Of a stretch of DNA of 64,000 bases, positions 7,278 through 14,995 are shown in pieces. Below the pieces are notes generated by a model that was given only the letters and a program-made list of their open reading frames with translations, did no database searches and was not told where the DNA came from. Made by a program: the position numbers and the translations under genes. The stretch lies in the NCBI RefSeq assembly GCF_042665155.1, contig NZ_JBHTCG010000007.1, positions 305,397-369,396 of the forward strand, in the 5' to 3' direction. The stretch is from Sphaerisporangium rhizosphaerae. Its GTDB lineage: Bacteria; Actinomycetota; Actinomycetes; Streptosporangiales; Streptosporangiaceae. Each line of letters starts with the position of its first letter. The first letter of the stretch is position 1.

Positions 7278-8849
7278 ATGAACGCCCGCAAGCCACATCG
7301 TCACCGATCGAAACTCTTGGGGGCCCTGCTCATCGCATCCGCGAGCATCACCTACGCGGGTGTGAAACTCGACAGTTCGCCGGCGTCGGCGGCGACGACC
7401 CAGCCCAACATCGTCTTCATCCTCACCGATGACCTCAACGAGGACGTCTTCGGCAAGGACGGCGGGCTCCAGACGCTCCTGACCAGTCAGGGAACGACAT
7501 TCAACAAGCAGTTCGTCGAACTGTCGCTGTGCTGCCCATCGCGAACGTCCACGCTGCGCGGACAGTTCGCACACAACACGGGCATCTACACCAACGAGGC
7601 CGCCTCCGGCGGCGGATTCCAGTCCGTCCACAGCAAAGGACTGGAGAGCTCGACCGTCGCCACCTGGCTGCAAAGCGCCGGGTACCGCACCGGGTTTTTC
7701 GGTAAGTACCTCAACGGGTACCCCAACGGAGCGCCCAGTAGCACCTACATTCCGCCTGGCTGGACGCGCTGGTTCAGCCCCAACGGCGGAAGCCCGTATT
7801 CGGAGTACAACTACGACGTCAACGACAATGGCACGACCGTCCACTTCGGCGGCGCACCGTCAGACTACGGCGTTGACGTGATCTCTCGCAGGCTGACCAC
7901 GTTCATCAAGAACACCACCACCAACTACCCGGACAAACCATTCTTCACCTACGTCGCCCCCTATATCCCACACGGACCGGCGACGCCGCCGCCGCGCTAC
8001 GACGGCATCTACCCCAACGCCAAGGCTCCACGCACTCCGTCCTTCAACGAGGACGACGTCAGCGACAAGCCGGCGTGGATCCGCAACAAACCCAAGCTCA
8101 CCGCCGCCCAGATCGACAACATCGACGCCTTCTACGAAAAGCGCAGAGAATCCTTGCGCTCGGTCGCCGACCTCGTCCAGGACACGATCGACACTCTGCG
8201 GGCGCAAGGCGTACTCGACAACACCTACATCGTCTTCACGTCAGACAACGGGTTCCACCAGGGCCAGCACCGCCTGAACTCCGGCAAGAACACCGCCTTC
8301 GAGGAAGATCTCAACGTCCCGCTGGTCATCCGCGGACCCGGCGTCCCCGCCGGGGCGGTCGTCAACGCCTTCACCCTCAACGTCGACCTCGCACCGACAT
8401 TCGCCGAACTGGCCGGAGCAACCGCGCCCGCCTTCGTCGACGGCCGCTCACTCGTGCCGTTCCTGCGCGGCACCACACCATCGCGGTGGCGCCTGGCGTT
8501 CCTCAACGAGCATGCCGGACCCAGCACCCTGAACACCAACACTCTGAACAACCTGCTGGAACCCCAAGATCCCGGCGACGCACAAGCGCTCGCCTCCGGA
8601 GGCGCTCCCGTCTACGCCGGCCTGCGGGCCAAACCCAACACGCTCGGCATCAACGCAGCGTTGAACTACGTCGCCTACAACACCGGCGAACATGAGCTGT
8701 ACGACCTGTCCGCCGATCCCTACCAGCTCGACAACTCCTACACTTCCGCCGACCCCACGCTCAAACAGAGGCTCGAAACCTGGGTCACCAGACTCAAGAA
8801 CGCCTCTGGGCAGGCATTGCGAGACGCGGAAGAGAACCCGCCGCAGTAG
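7278..8849 (+). CDS. Secreted sulfatase (alkaline-phosphatase superfamily)
   Basis: A 523-residue protein. The N-terminus MNARKPHRHRSKLLGALLIASA ... PASAA is a signal peptide with cleavage near residue 39. The mature part opens with QPNIVFILTDDLNEDVF, the metal-binding strand of sulfatases (Asp-Asp). The formylglycine motif C-x-P-S-R is present as C85-C-P-S-R89 in LSLCCPSRTSTLRGQ, so activation by a formylglycine-generating enzyme is expected. FTSDNGFHQGQHRLNSGKN supplies the later Asp-Asn metal ligands. The overall pattern is close to bacterial N-acetylglucosamine-6-sulfatase-like enzymes, but the substrate is not certain. The ATG at 7278 follows GGGAAAGG; longer upstream starts lack a signal peptide. 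Codon use is somewhat less GC-biased than in neighbouring genes, which may mean horizontal gain. Confidence 0.85.
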   Translation: MNARKPHRHRSKLLGALLIASASITYAGVKLDSSPASAATTQPNIVFILTDDLNEDVFGKDGGLQTLLTSQGTTFNKQFVELSLCCPSRTSTLRGQFAHNTGIYTNEAASGGGFQSVHSKGLESSTVATWLQSAGYRTGFFGKYLNGYPNGAPSSTYIPPGWTRWFSPNGGSPYSEYNYDVNDNGTTVHFGGAPSDYGVDVISRRLTTFIKNTTTNYPDKPFFTYVAPYIPHGPATPPPRYDGIYPNAKAPRTPSFNEDDVSDKPAWIRNKPKLTAAQIDNIDAFYEKRRESLRSVADLVQDTIDTLRAQGVLDNTYIVFTSDNGFHQGQHRLNSGKNTAFEEDLNVPLVIRGPGVPAGAVVNAFTLNVDLAPTFAELAGATAPAFVDGRSLVPFLRGTTPSRWRLAFLNEHAGPSTLNTNTLNNLLEPQDPGDAQALASGGAPVYAGLRAKPNTLGINAALNYVAYNTGEHELYDLSADPYQLDNSYTSADPTLKQRLETWVTRLKNASGQALRDAEENPPQ

Positions 8850-8860
8850 AGGACCTATCG

Positions 8861-8901
8861 CGGTGTGGGCGGGGATGAGGACTGCCGCTCCCCGCCCGCA
8901 C
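8861..8901. terminator. Hairpin between convergent sulfatase and eda
   Basis: GGTGTGGGCGGGG at 8861-8873 pairs with CCCCGCCCGCACC at 8889-8901 (one G-T type mismatch, 15-base loop). It lies between two convergent genes and could serve both. Confidence 0.5.
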
Positions 8902-8977
8902 CACAGGGAAGGCTTCGCCACACCCGCGCCACAGCCTCGCTCAACGGCCGGTTCGCCATATGGAGTCGGCGGTCATG

Positions 8978-9604
8978 TTATGGCCGGGATGAGGGGCGCA
9001 GGGCGGCGGCCTCGGCGGCGAGTTTCTCCACGCGGGCGTAGTCGCCGGTGGCCAGCGCGTCGGCGGGGGTCAGCCAGGTGCCGCCGACGCAGCCGACGTT
9101 CGGCAACGCCAGGAACTCGGCCGCGGTCTCGGGCCGGATGCCGCCCGTCGGGCAGAAGCGCACCTCGGGGAGCGGCCCGGCGAGCGCCTTGAGGTAGGGA
9201 ATGCCGCCGGCGGGCACCGCCGGGAAGAACTTCAGCTCGGTCAGGCCGCGCTCGGCCAGGGCCATGACCTCCGAGGCGGTGGAGGCGCCCGGCAGGAACG
9301 GCACGCCGCTGCCGAGCATCGCCTCCAGCAGGGCGGGCGTGCCGCCGGGGCTCACCAGGAAACGCGCGCCCGCCTCGGCCGACGCCGTCACGTCGGCGGG
9401 CGTCCGCACGGTGCCGGCGCCGATGACGGCGTCCGGGACCTCCGCCGCGATCCGGGCGATCGCCTCCAGAGCGCACGGGGTGCGCAGAGTGACCTCGATG
9501 GCGGGGAGGCCGCCCGCCACCAGCGCCCGCGCGAGAGGGACCGCGGTCTCCACCCGGTCGATCACGACGACCGGGACGACGGGGGCGAGGTCGAGGATGC
9601 TCAC
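8978..9604 (-). CDS. eda: 2-dehydro-3-deoxy-phosphogluconate (KDPG) aldolase
   Basis: A 208-residue class I aldolase that splits KDPG into pyruvate and glyceraldehyde 3-phosphate, the last step of the Entner-Doudoroff pathway. Visible landmarks are GLPAIEVTLRTPCALEAI (the catalytic Glu), AVIGAGTVRTP, ARFLVSPG, then LTELKFFPA with the Schiff-base lysine (residue about 134) and CPTGGIRPETAAEFL with the phosphate-binding GGI. Length is normal for the family. The start ATG overlaps the stop of glk in an ATGA quartet, so translation is coupled. It is the last gene of the edd-glk-eda operon. Confidence 0.93.
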   Translation of the reverse strand: MSILDLAPVVPVVVIDRVETAVPLARALVAGGLPAIEVTLRTPCALEAIARIAAEVPDAVIGAGTVRTPADVTASAEAGARFLVSPGGTPALLEAMLGSGVPFLPGASTASEVMALAERGLTELKFFPAVPAGGIPYLKALAGPLPEVRFCPTGGIRPETAAEFLALPNVGCVGGTWLTPADALATGDYARVEKLAAEAAALRPSSRP

Positions 9605-10749
9605 GAGGCGGTGCTCCTTGCTTCGTGGGACGCCTGCGAGGCGGCGTCCGCGATGCCGGACGAGGATGGCGGGGACGGTGCGGAGGCGTCCGCGGTGCCG
9701 GCGCCGGATGGCCGGGACGGGGCGGGGGAGTTCACGGGGCCGGCCGGGGCCGGCCGGGGAGAAGAGGGGACGGCCGGGGTGTCGAGGCCGGACATCCGCT
9801 GGGCGAGCCAGGCGGCGGCGCCGGTCAGGGCGGGTTGCTCCGCCACGATCGCGGTGGTCGCGATGCCGGTGAGATAGCCCGACAGGACCAGGTTGGCCTC
9901 GAACCTGCGGCGGAAGTCGCTGCCGTTGATGCGGTTCACCATCCGCGGCACGATCCCACCCCCGAGGTACACCCCGCCGTGCGCTCCCAGCGTCAGGGCG
10001 ACGTTGGCCGCGAAGCTTCCCAGGAGCCCGCAGAACACCTCAACGGTACGCGCGCACAGCGAGTCGTCCAGCCGGGCCACGATCTCGGAGGCCGGAAGCG
10101 GGGCGACGGGGGTGCCCTCGACGAGCGCGAGCCCGTGGCGGAGGCGCACGAGGCCGGGCCCGGACAGCAGGTGCTCGGCGTCCACGAAGCTCATGCCGTC
10201 GGCGCGCAGCGCCCGGACGATCTCGAACTCCAGGTCGGTGACGACCGGCGCCGAGACGTGCCCGCCCTCGCCCGGAACCGGCACCCAGCCGCTGCGCGCG
10301 GGCACCAGTCCGGCGACGCCCAGCCCGGTGCCGGGGCCGAGCACCGCCTTGACCATGTACGGGGCGGGCTCGGGGCCGCCGAGTGAGGCCAGCTCGCCGG
10401 CGCCCAGGTGGGGCAGGGCCAGCGCGAGGGCCTCGAAGTCGTTGAGCAGTTCCACGTGCGCGATGCCGAGGCCCGAGACCGAGCCGGACCAGGAGGCGTT
10501 GGTCAGCCGGTAGCGGTCGGCGTGGACCGGCCCGGCGATGGCGAGGGACGCGGCGGCCGCCCGCACGCCGCCGCCGTGGTGGGTCAGGTAGTGCTCCACC
10601 GCCGCCGCGAGGCCGTCGAACTCGGCCACGGGGAGCACCGCGATCCGTCCGGGACGTCCGCCCGGCCGCGTGAGGAGCCCGAAGCGGGCGTTGGTGCCGC
10701 CGATGTCGGCGACCAGCCACGGGTGCCCGGGGGTAGGCGCGGCGCTCAT
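9601..10749 (-). CDS. glk: Glucokinase (Glk, hexokinase-like DIGGTNxR type) with a low-complexity C-terminal tail
   Basis: Phosphorylates glucose to glucose 6-phosphate with ATP. The ATP-binding signature VADIGGTNARFGLL is at residues 13-26, ELLNDFEALALALP follows the sugar-binding region, and VLGPGTGLGVA and GEGGHVS complete the fold. This is the group found mainly in proteobacteria and cyanobacteria; most actinobacteria use ROK-type glucokinases, so transfer as part of an Entner-Doudoroff cassette is possible. The catalytic core ends at about residue 325 (LTGAAAWLAQRMSGL). A Ser/Pro/Ala-rich tail of about 55 residues follows, with no counterpart in the family. Both ends overlap neighbouring genes by ATGA. 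Confidence 0.9.
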   Translation of the reverse strand: MSAAPTPGHPWLVADIGGTNARFGLLTRPGGRPGRIAVLPVAEFDGLAAAVEHYLTHHGGGVRAAAASLAIAGPVHADRYRLTNASWSGSVSGLGIAHVELLNDFEALALALPHLGAGELASLGGPEPAPYMVKAVLGPGTGLGVAGLVPARSGWVPVPGEGGHVSAPVVTDLEFEIVRALRADGMSFVDAEHLLSGPGLVRLRHGLALVEGTPVAPLPASEIVARLDDSLCARTVEVFCGLLGSFAANVALTLGAHGGVYLGGGIVPRMVNRINGSDFRRRFEANLVLSGYLTGIATTAIVAEQPALTGAAAWLAQRMSGLDTPAVPSSPRPAPAGPVNSPAPSRPSGAGTADASAPSPPSSSGIADAASQASHEARSTAS

Positions 10750-12812
10750 GCCCGCGCCTCCCGGCGGCCGGGAACGCCGCCGGCCCCCGAAGCCGCGGCG
10801 TTCCCGGCCGCCGGAGGCGCGCCGCCGGCCACGAGCACGTCGCCCGTCGCGGTCGCGTCACCGGCCACGAGCACGTCGCCCGCCGGGTGCCCTGCACCCG
10901 TCCGGAGAGCGCCGCCGGCCGGGAGCGGGGTGCCGGCGCCTTCGGCGCCGCTGATGGCGAAGATGCCGGCGCCGCGGTCCGCGGGGGCGGCGGCGCGGCG
11001 GAACGCGGCGAACAGCTCGCGCCCGGTGCCCACCCACTCGTCGTCCCGCAGAGGCCGGCCCTGCGGCGTTCGGGCGGCCAGCTCCTCGGCGGGGACCAGC
11101 ACGTCGAGCGTCCCGGCGGCCGAGTCGAGCCGGACCAGGTCGCCGTCGCGGACCAGGGCGATCGGGCCGCCGTCGGCCGCCTCGGGCGACAGGTGGATGG
11201 CGGCCGGCACCTTGCCCGACGCTCCGGACATCCGGCCGTCGGTGACCAGCGCGACGCGTTGTCCCCGGTCCAGCAGGACCGCGAGCGGTGGCGTCAGTTT
11301 GTGCAGCTCGGGCATCCCGTTGGCGCTCGGCCCCTGGTAGCGGATGACGGCGACGAAGTCCTGCCCGTCCAGCGCGCCCTCCTGGAAGGCGGCCATCAGT
11401 TCGGCCTGGTCGTCGAACACCTTCGCCGGCGCCTCGATCACCAAGTGCTCGGGCTTGACCGCCGAGACCTTGCTGACGGCGCGGCCGAGGTTCCCGCTGA
11501 CCATGTGGATGCCGCCGTCGGCGGAGAACGGCTCGGCCGCCGGGCGCAGCACGTCGAGGTCGGCGCTGACCGACGGGCGCTCCTCCCAGACGACCTGGCC
11601 CTCCTTGAGCTCCGCGCCGCTGCGGTACAGGCCGAGGCCGCGGCCGGCGACGGTGAGCACGTCCTGGTGGAGCAGCCCGTTGTCCAGCAGGTCGCCGATG
11701 AGGGCCTGCATGCCGCCCGCCGCGTGGAAGTGGTTCACGTCGGCCTGCCCGTTGGGGTACATGCGGGTCAGCAGGGGGACCACGCGGGACAGGGCGGCGA
11801 GGTCGTCCCACAGCAGTTCGACGCCGGCCGCGGCGGCGATGGCGACCAGGTGCATGGTGTGGTTGGTGGAGCCGCCGGTGGCCAGCAGCGCGACGGCGGC
11901 GTTGACCAGCGCCTTCTCGTCGACCACGTGCGCGACCGGGGTGTACTCCTCGCCGTGCGCGGTGATCTCGACGGCGCGCCGGGCCGCGGCGCGGGTGAGG
12001 CCGTCGCGCAGTTCGGTGCCGGGGTTGACGAAGGTCGCGCCGGGCAGGTGCAGGCCCATGACCTCCATGAGCACCTGGTTGGAGTTGGCGGTGCCGTAGA
12101 AGGTGCAGGTGCCGGGGGAGTGGTAGGACTTGGCCTCGGCGTCGAGCATCTCGCCGCGCCCGATCTTGCCTTCGGCGAACGACTGCCGGGCGCGCGCCTT
12201 GACCTTGTTCGGCAGGCCGGACGGCATGGGCCCGGCGGGGACGAAGATGGCGGGCAGATGCCCGAAGTGCAGGGCGCCGATCAGCAGGCCCGGGACGATC
12301 TTGTCGCAGACGCCGAGCAGCAGCGACGCGTCGAACATGTCGTGCGACAGGGCGATCGCCGTGGACATGGCGATGACCTCGCGGCTGTAGAGCGACAGCT
12401 CCATGCCGGCGCGGCCCTGGGTGACGCCGTCGCACATCGCGGGGACCCCGCCGGCGACCTGGGCGACCCCGCCCGCCTCGCGCACGGCGTCCTTGAGGAC
12501 CGGCGGGTAGGTCTCGAACGGCTGGTGCGCCGAGAGCATGTCGTTGTAGGAGGTGACGATCGCGACGCCGGGGCGTTCGGCGCCGCGCAGGACCAGCTTG
12601 TCGCCGGGGGAGCAGGCGGCGAAGCCGTGGGCGAGGTTGGCGCAGCCGAGCCCGGCGCGGGCGGGGCCTCGCTCGTAGGCCTCCTCGGCCGCGGCCGCGA
12701 CGCGGCGCAGATAGGCCGCTCGGGTACGGGCGCTGCGCTCGACGAGCCGCTCGGTGACCTCTTGGACGGTGCGGTGCACGGCAGGTGACGTGGGTGCTGG
12801 ATCAGCAGACAC
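10746..12812 (-). CDS. edd: Phosphogluconate dehydratase (Edd) with a repetitive C-terminal tail
   Basis: Dehydrates 6-phosphogluconate to KDPG using an Fe-S cluster (IlvD/Edd family). The cluster and active-site motifs are VTSYNDMLSAHQPFE, VPAMCDGVTQG, LLGVCDKIVPG and SPGTCTFYGTANSNQ, and later TDGRMSGASGKVPAA. I chose GTG 12812 because GGAG stands eight bases upstream; another GTG at 12779 (MHRTVQEV) is the shortest plausible start. The family core ends at about residue 620 (GRELFAAFRRA). The last 65-70 residues are Gly/Ala-rich and hold two copies of GDVLVAG encoded by a 22-base direct repeat (10825-10846 and 10861-10882). The operon continues into glk by ATGA overlap. Confidence 0.92.
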   Translation of the reverse strand: MSADPAPTSPAVHRTVQEVTERLVERSARTRAAYLRRVAAAAEEAYERGPARAGLGCANLAHGFAACSPGDKLVLRGAERPGVAIVTSYNDMLSAHQPFETYPPVLKDAVREAGGVAQVAGGVPAMCDGVTQGRAGMELSLYSREVIAMSTAIALSHDMFDASLLLGVCDKIVPGLLIGALHFGHLPAIFVPAGPMPSGLPNKVKARARQSFAEGKIGRGEMLDAEAKSYHSPGTCTFYGTANSNQVLMEVMGLHLPGATFVNPGTELRDGLTRAAARRAVEITAHGEEYTPVAHVVDEKALVNAAVALLATGGSTNHTMHLVAIAAAAGVELLWDDLAALSRVVPLLTRMYPNGQADVNHFHAAGGMQALIGDLLDNGLLHQDVLTVAGRGLGLYRSGAELKEGQVVWEERPSVSADLDVLRPAAEPFSADGGIHMVSGNLGRAVSKVSAVKPEHLVIEAPAKVFDDQAELMAAFQEGALDGQDFVAVIRYQGPSANGMPELHKLTPPLAVLLDRGQRVALVTDGRMSGASGKVPAAIHLSPEAADGGPIALVRDGDLVRLDSAAGTLDVLVPAEELAARTPQGRPLRDDEWVGTGRELFAAFRRAAAPADRGAGIFAISGAEGAGTPLPAGGALRTGAGHPAGDVLVAGDATATGDVLVAGGAPPAAGNAAASGAGGVPGRREARA
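10825..10882. repeat. 22-base direct repeat in the edd tail
   Basis: CCGGCCACGAGCACGTCGCC plus two bases occurs at 10825-10846 and again at 10861-10882, 36 bases apart (12 codons, so the frame is kept). It encodes the GDVLVAG duplication in the Edd tail. Confidence 0.85.
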
Positions 12813-12941
12813 GGGAGCGGCTCCATAGATCGACCAAGGCGGGACAGAACGGACACTAGCCCGATCTTTGGTCTCCCACAACCACAGTTCTGCCATTTGA
12901 GATGAGGAACTTAGGAATTTTGGATTACAAAAGAGGTGTGA
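12813..12941. promoter_or_regulatory. Divergent promoter region between edd and the ROK regulator
   Basis: This 129-base region separates the edd operon from the ROK gene. Its right part (about 12896-12935) is clearly AT-rich for this genome, with AACTTAGGAATTTTGGATTA, and so likely holds the promoter elements and the ROK operator. GGAG for edd is at its left end and AAGAGG for the ROK gene at its right end. I could not define a convincing palindrome. Confidence 0.5.
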
Positions 12942-14210
12942 TTGACTTGCCCGGTGGGTCGACGATCAGCTTCCACGCTCGCCAGCGGCGGTGAGGTGCT
13001 CCACCTCATCCGCAGCGGCGAGGCCGTGACCCGGGCCGACATCGGGCGGATCACCGGGCTCTCCCGTCCCGCCGTGGCACTGCGGGTCGCGGGGCTGCTC
13101 GACCACGGCCTGGTGGTGGAGCACACCGACGGGCCGTCCACCGGAGGCCGCCCGCCGGCCCGGCTCGCCTTCAACGCCACCGGGGGCGTCGTCCTGGTCG
13201 CCTCCCTCGGCGCCAGCCGCACCCAGATCGCCCTGTGCGACCTGGCCGGTCGCGAGCTGGCCCGCACCGATCTGGAGATCGACGTCGAGCGCGGCCCCGA
13301 CGTGGTGCTGCCCCTGCTGATGGACGTGTGGGCCGACCTGCTGGAAGGCCGCCCGATGTCGTCGGTCAAGGGCGTCGGCCTCGGCGTCCCGGCCACCGTC
13401 GAGTTCGCGGCCGGCCGCACCGAGAGCGCCCGCGTCATGGCGAGCTGGACCGGCGTGGTGATCCCGCCGGTCATCTCCGCCCGCTACCCCGTGCCGGTCT
13501 TCGTGGACAACGACGTCAACGTCATCGCGATGGGCGAGTACCGCGAGGCGTACGCGCCGGAGGTCTCCGACCTGCTGTTCGTCAAGGTGTCCACCCGCAT
13601 CGGCGCGGGGGTGGTCGCCGGCGGCGAGATCCTGCGCGGCGCGCTCGGCGCGGCGGGGGAGATCGGCCACATCCCCGTCCGCGACGGCGGGGGAGTGCTG
13701 TGCCGGTGCGGCAACGTCGACTGCGTCGACTCGGTGGCCAGCGGCACGGCCATTCTGCGCGACCTGCGGGCGAGCGGGCGCGACGTCGACTCGCTGTCGG
13801 ACGTCGTCGCGCTGGTGCGCGCGGGGGACGCCGAGACGATGACCGTGGTGCGCAGGGCGGGACGGCTGCTCGGCGAGGTGATCGCGAGCGCGGTCAACCT
13901 GCTCAACCCGGCCGTGGTGGTGCTCGGCGGCGACGTCGCCGAGCGCTTCCAGCCGCTGGTGTCGGGGGTGCGCGAGGTCGTCTACCGGCGCTCGACGGCG
14001 CTGTCCACCCGCAGTCTGCGCATCGAGCGCAGCCGCCTCGGCCAGAGCGCGGGCATCACCGGCTGCGCCCTCATGGTCATCGACCACATACTGGCGCCCG
14101 AGGCGGTGGACGCCGCCATCGAGGGGGTCAGCGCGGGCACAGCAGCAGGCTCAGTGCCCGCTCCAGCTCATGCGCCCCTTCGACCGGCGCCGGCCAGGGG
14201 ATCCGGATGA
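12942..14210 (+). CDS. ROK-family transcriptional regulator, likely controller of the edd-glk-eda operon
   Basis: A 422-residue ROK repressor. Residues about 12-65 form a winged helix (GGEVLHLIRSGEAVTRADI, then ITGLSRPAVALRVAGLL). The sugar-kinase-like domain follows, with GVGLGVPATVEF, VFVDNDVNVIAMGEY, the zinc-site histidine in GAAGEIGHIPV and the cysteine cluster LCRCGNVDCVD (the usual consensus is CxCGxxGCxE). The TTG at 12942 is used because AAGAGG stands just upstream and the other in-frame GTG is at 12954. The gene is divergent from edd, which suggests it senses a sugar or sugar phosphate and represses the operon and itself. The last 30 residues are Ala/Pro-rich, and 83 bases overlap the DUF2470 gene on the other strand. 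Confidence 0.85.
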   Translation: MTCPVGRRSASTLASGGEVLHLIRSGEAVTRADIGRITGLSRPAVALRVAGLLDHGLVVEHTDGPSTGGRPPARLAFNATGGVVLVASLGASRTQIALCDLAGRELARTDLEIDVERGPDVVLPLLMDVWADLLEGRPMSSVKGVGLGVPATVEFAAGRTESARVMASWTGVVIPPVISARYPVPVFVDNDVNVIAMGEYREAYAPEVSDLLFVKVSTRIGAGVVAGGEILRGALGAAGEIGHIPVRDGGGVLCRCGNVDCVDSVASGTAILRDLRASGRDVDSLSDVVALVRAGDAETMTVVRRAGRLLGEVIASAVNLLNPAVVVLGGDVAERFQPLVSGVREVVYRRSTALSTRSLRIERSRLGQSAGITGCALMVIDHILAPEAVDAAIEGVSAGTAAGSVPAPAHAPLRPAPARGSG

Positions 14211-14850
14211 ACGTCGTGTCCACGGAGTCCGAGCGCACCGTCGCGCCGTAGCGGTCGAGCTCCCACAGCCACGGCTCGCGCACCGGCTCGCCCGTCAGCG
14301 TCCGGACCGCCCGCGCGAGCTGCTCGCGGTGCGCCTCGTTCACGTGGCGGAGCATCCGCTCGGCCGCGTCGTGCACCGGGCCGGGGCCGGCGGCCAGGTA
14401 CTCCTCGGCGTCCAGCATCCCCGACTCCCGGCCGGTCAGGTAGATCACGTAGCCGACGTCGACGCGGAACAGGCGCGGGCCGGCCGGATCGCCCTCCACG
14501 GCGGCGAACAGCGCCTCGTCCGGGCATCGGGCGGACACCCTCACGGCGGCCTCCCGCAGGCTCTCGGGCGGCACCGCCTGCGCCCATCCCTGCACCTTCA
14601 GCAGGCCGCGCGGGTACTCGACCCCGGCCAGGGTCCGGGTCGCCGACAGGTCCACGGTCACCACGGCGTCGTCCCCTGCGCGCAGGCCGTGCAGGGCCTC
14701 GCCGGGCTTGACCAGCAGCAGCGGCCGGCCCGTGCCGTCGACGCAGCCCCGGGCGGGCCCGGCCGAGCCGTCCAGCGACACATGGGTGGGCGCGGCGGCG
14801 CCGGCGAGACCGCGGACGCGCTCGGGAATCGGGGGCACCTTCACATGCAT
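14128..14850 (-). CDS. DUF2470 domain protein (haem/iron-utilisation type)
   Basis: A 240-residue protein. The last 85 residues form a DUF2470 domain: VHDAAERMLRHVNEAHREQL, the Asp/Arg-containing middle and VDTTFIRIPWP near the end. DUF2470 occurs at the C-terminus of HugZ/HutZ-like haem-degrading proteins and alone in actinobacteria, often in iron-regulated units. The N-terminal part (GRPLLLVKPGEALHGL, DDAVVTVDLSA) resembles a split-barrel fold without clear flavin residues. I start at ATG 14850 because GAGGAG lies nine bases upstream; a GTG at 14874 has no ribosome binding site. The gene is divergent from rpsD with an iron-box-like site between them. Its 3' end overlaps the ROK gene tail to tail. 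Confidence 0.75.
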   Translation of the reverse strand: MHVKVPPIPERVRGLAGAAAPTHVSLDGSAGPARGCVDGTGRPLLLVKPGEALHGLRAGDDAVVTVDLSATRTLAGVEYPRGLLKVQGWAQAVPPESLREAAVRVSARCPDEALFAAVEGDPAGPRLFRVDVGYVIYLTGRESGMLDAEEYLAAGPGPVHDAAERMLRHVNEAHREQLARAVRTLTGEPVREPWLWELDRYGATVRSDSVDTTFIRIPWPAPVEGAHELERALSLLLCPR

Positions 14851-14950
14851 GGGCGTCGGCTCCTCGGTTCGCACGGGCGGCGCACGACGCTTGGCGATGC
14901 GTCACGCGCCGGGGCGGGAGGCGGCGGTGGCGCCGCCCCTTCGACTATGG

Positions 14951-14979
14951 TTAGGGTTGCCTAACTAAGGCTTACCTAA
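14951..14979. promoter_or_regulatory. Double DtxR/IdeR-like iron box
   Basis: Two overlapping 19-base sites, TTAGGGTTGCCTAACTAAG (14951-14969) and CTAACTAAGGCTTACCTAA (14961-14979), each match the DtxR/IdeR consensus TTAGGTTAGSCTAACCTAA at 14 of 19 positions, by hand alignment. They are offset by ten bases, as in operators that bind two dimers on opposite faces. The pair ends 16 bases before the rpsD start codon. TATGGT at 14946-14951 could be the -10 element of the rpsD promoter, which would place the box over the transcription start. Confidence 0.6.
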
Positions 14980-14995
14980 CCACAGCGAGGTCGAC

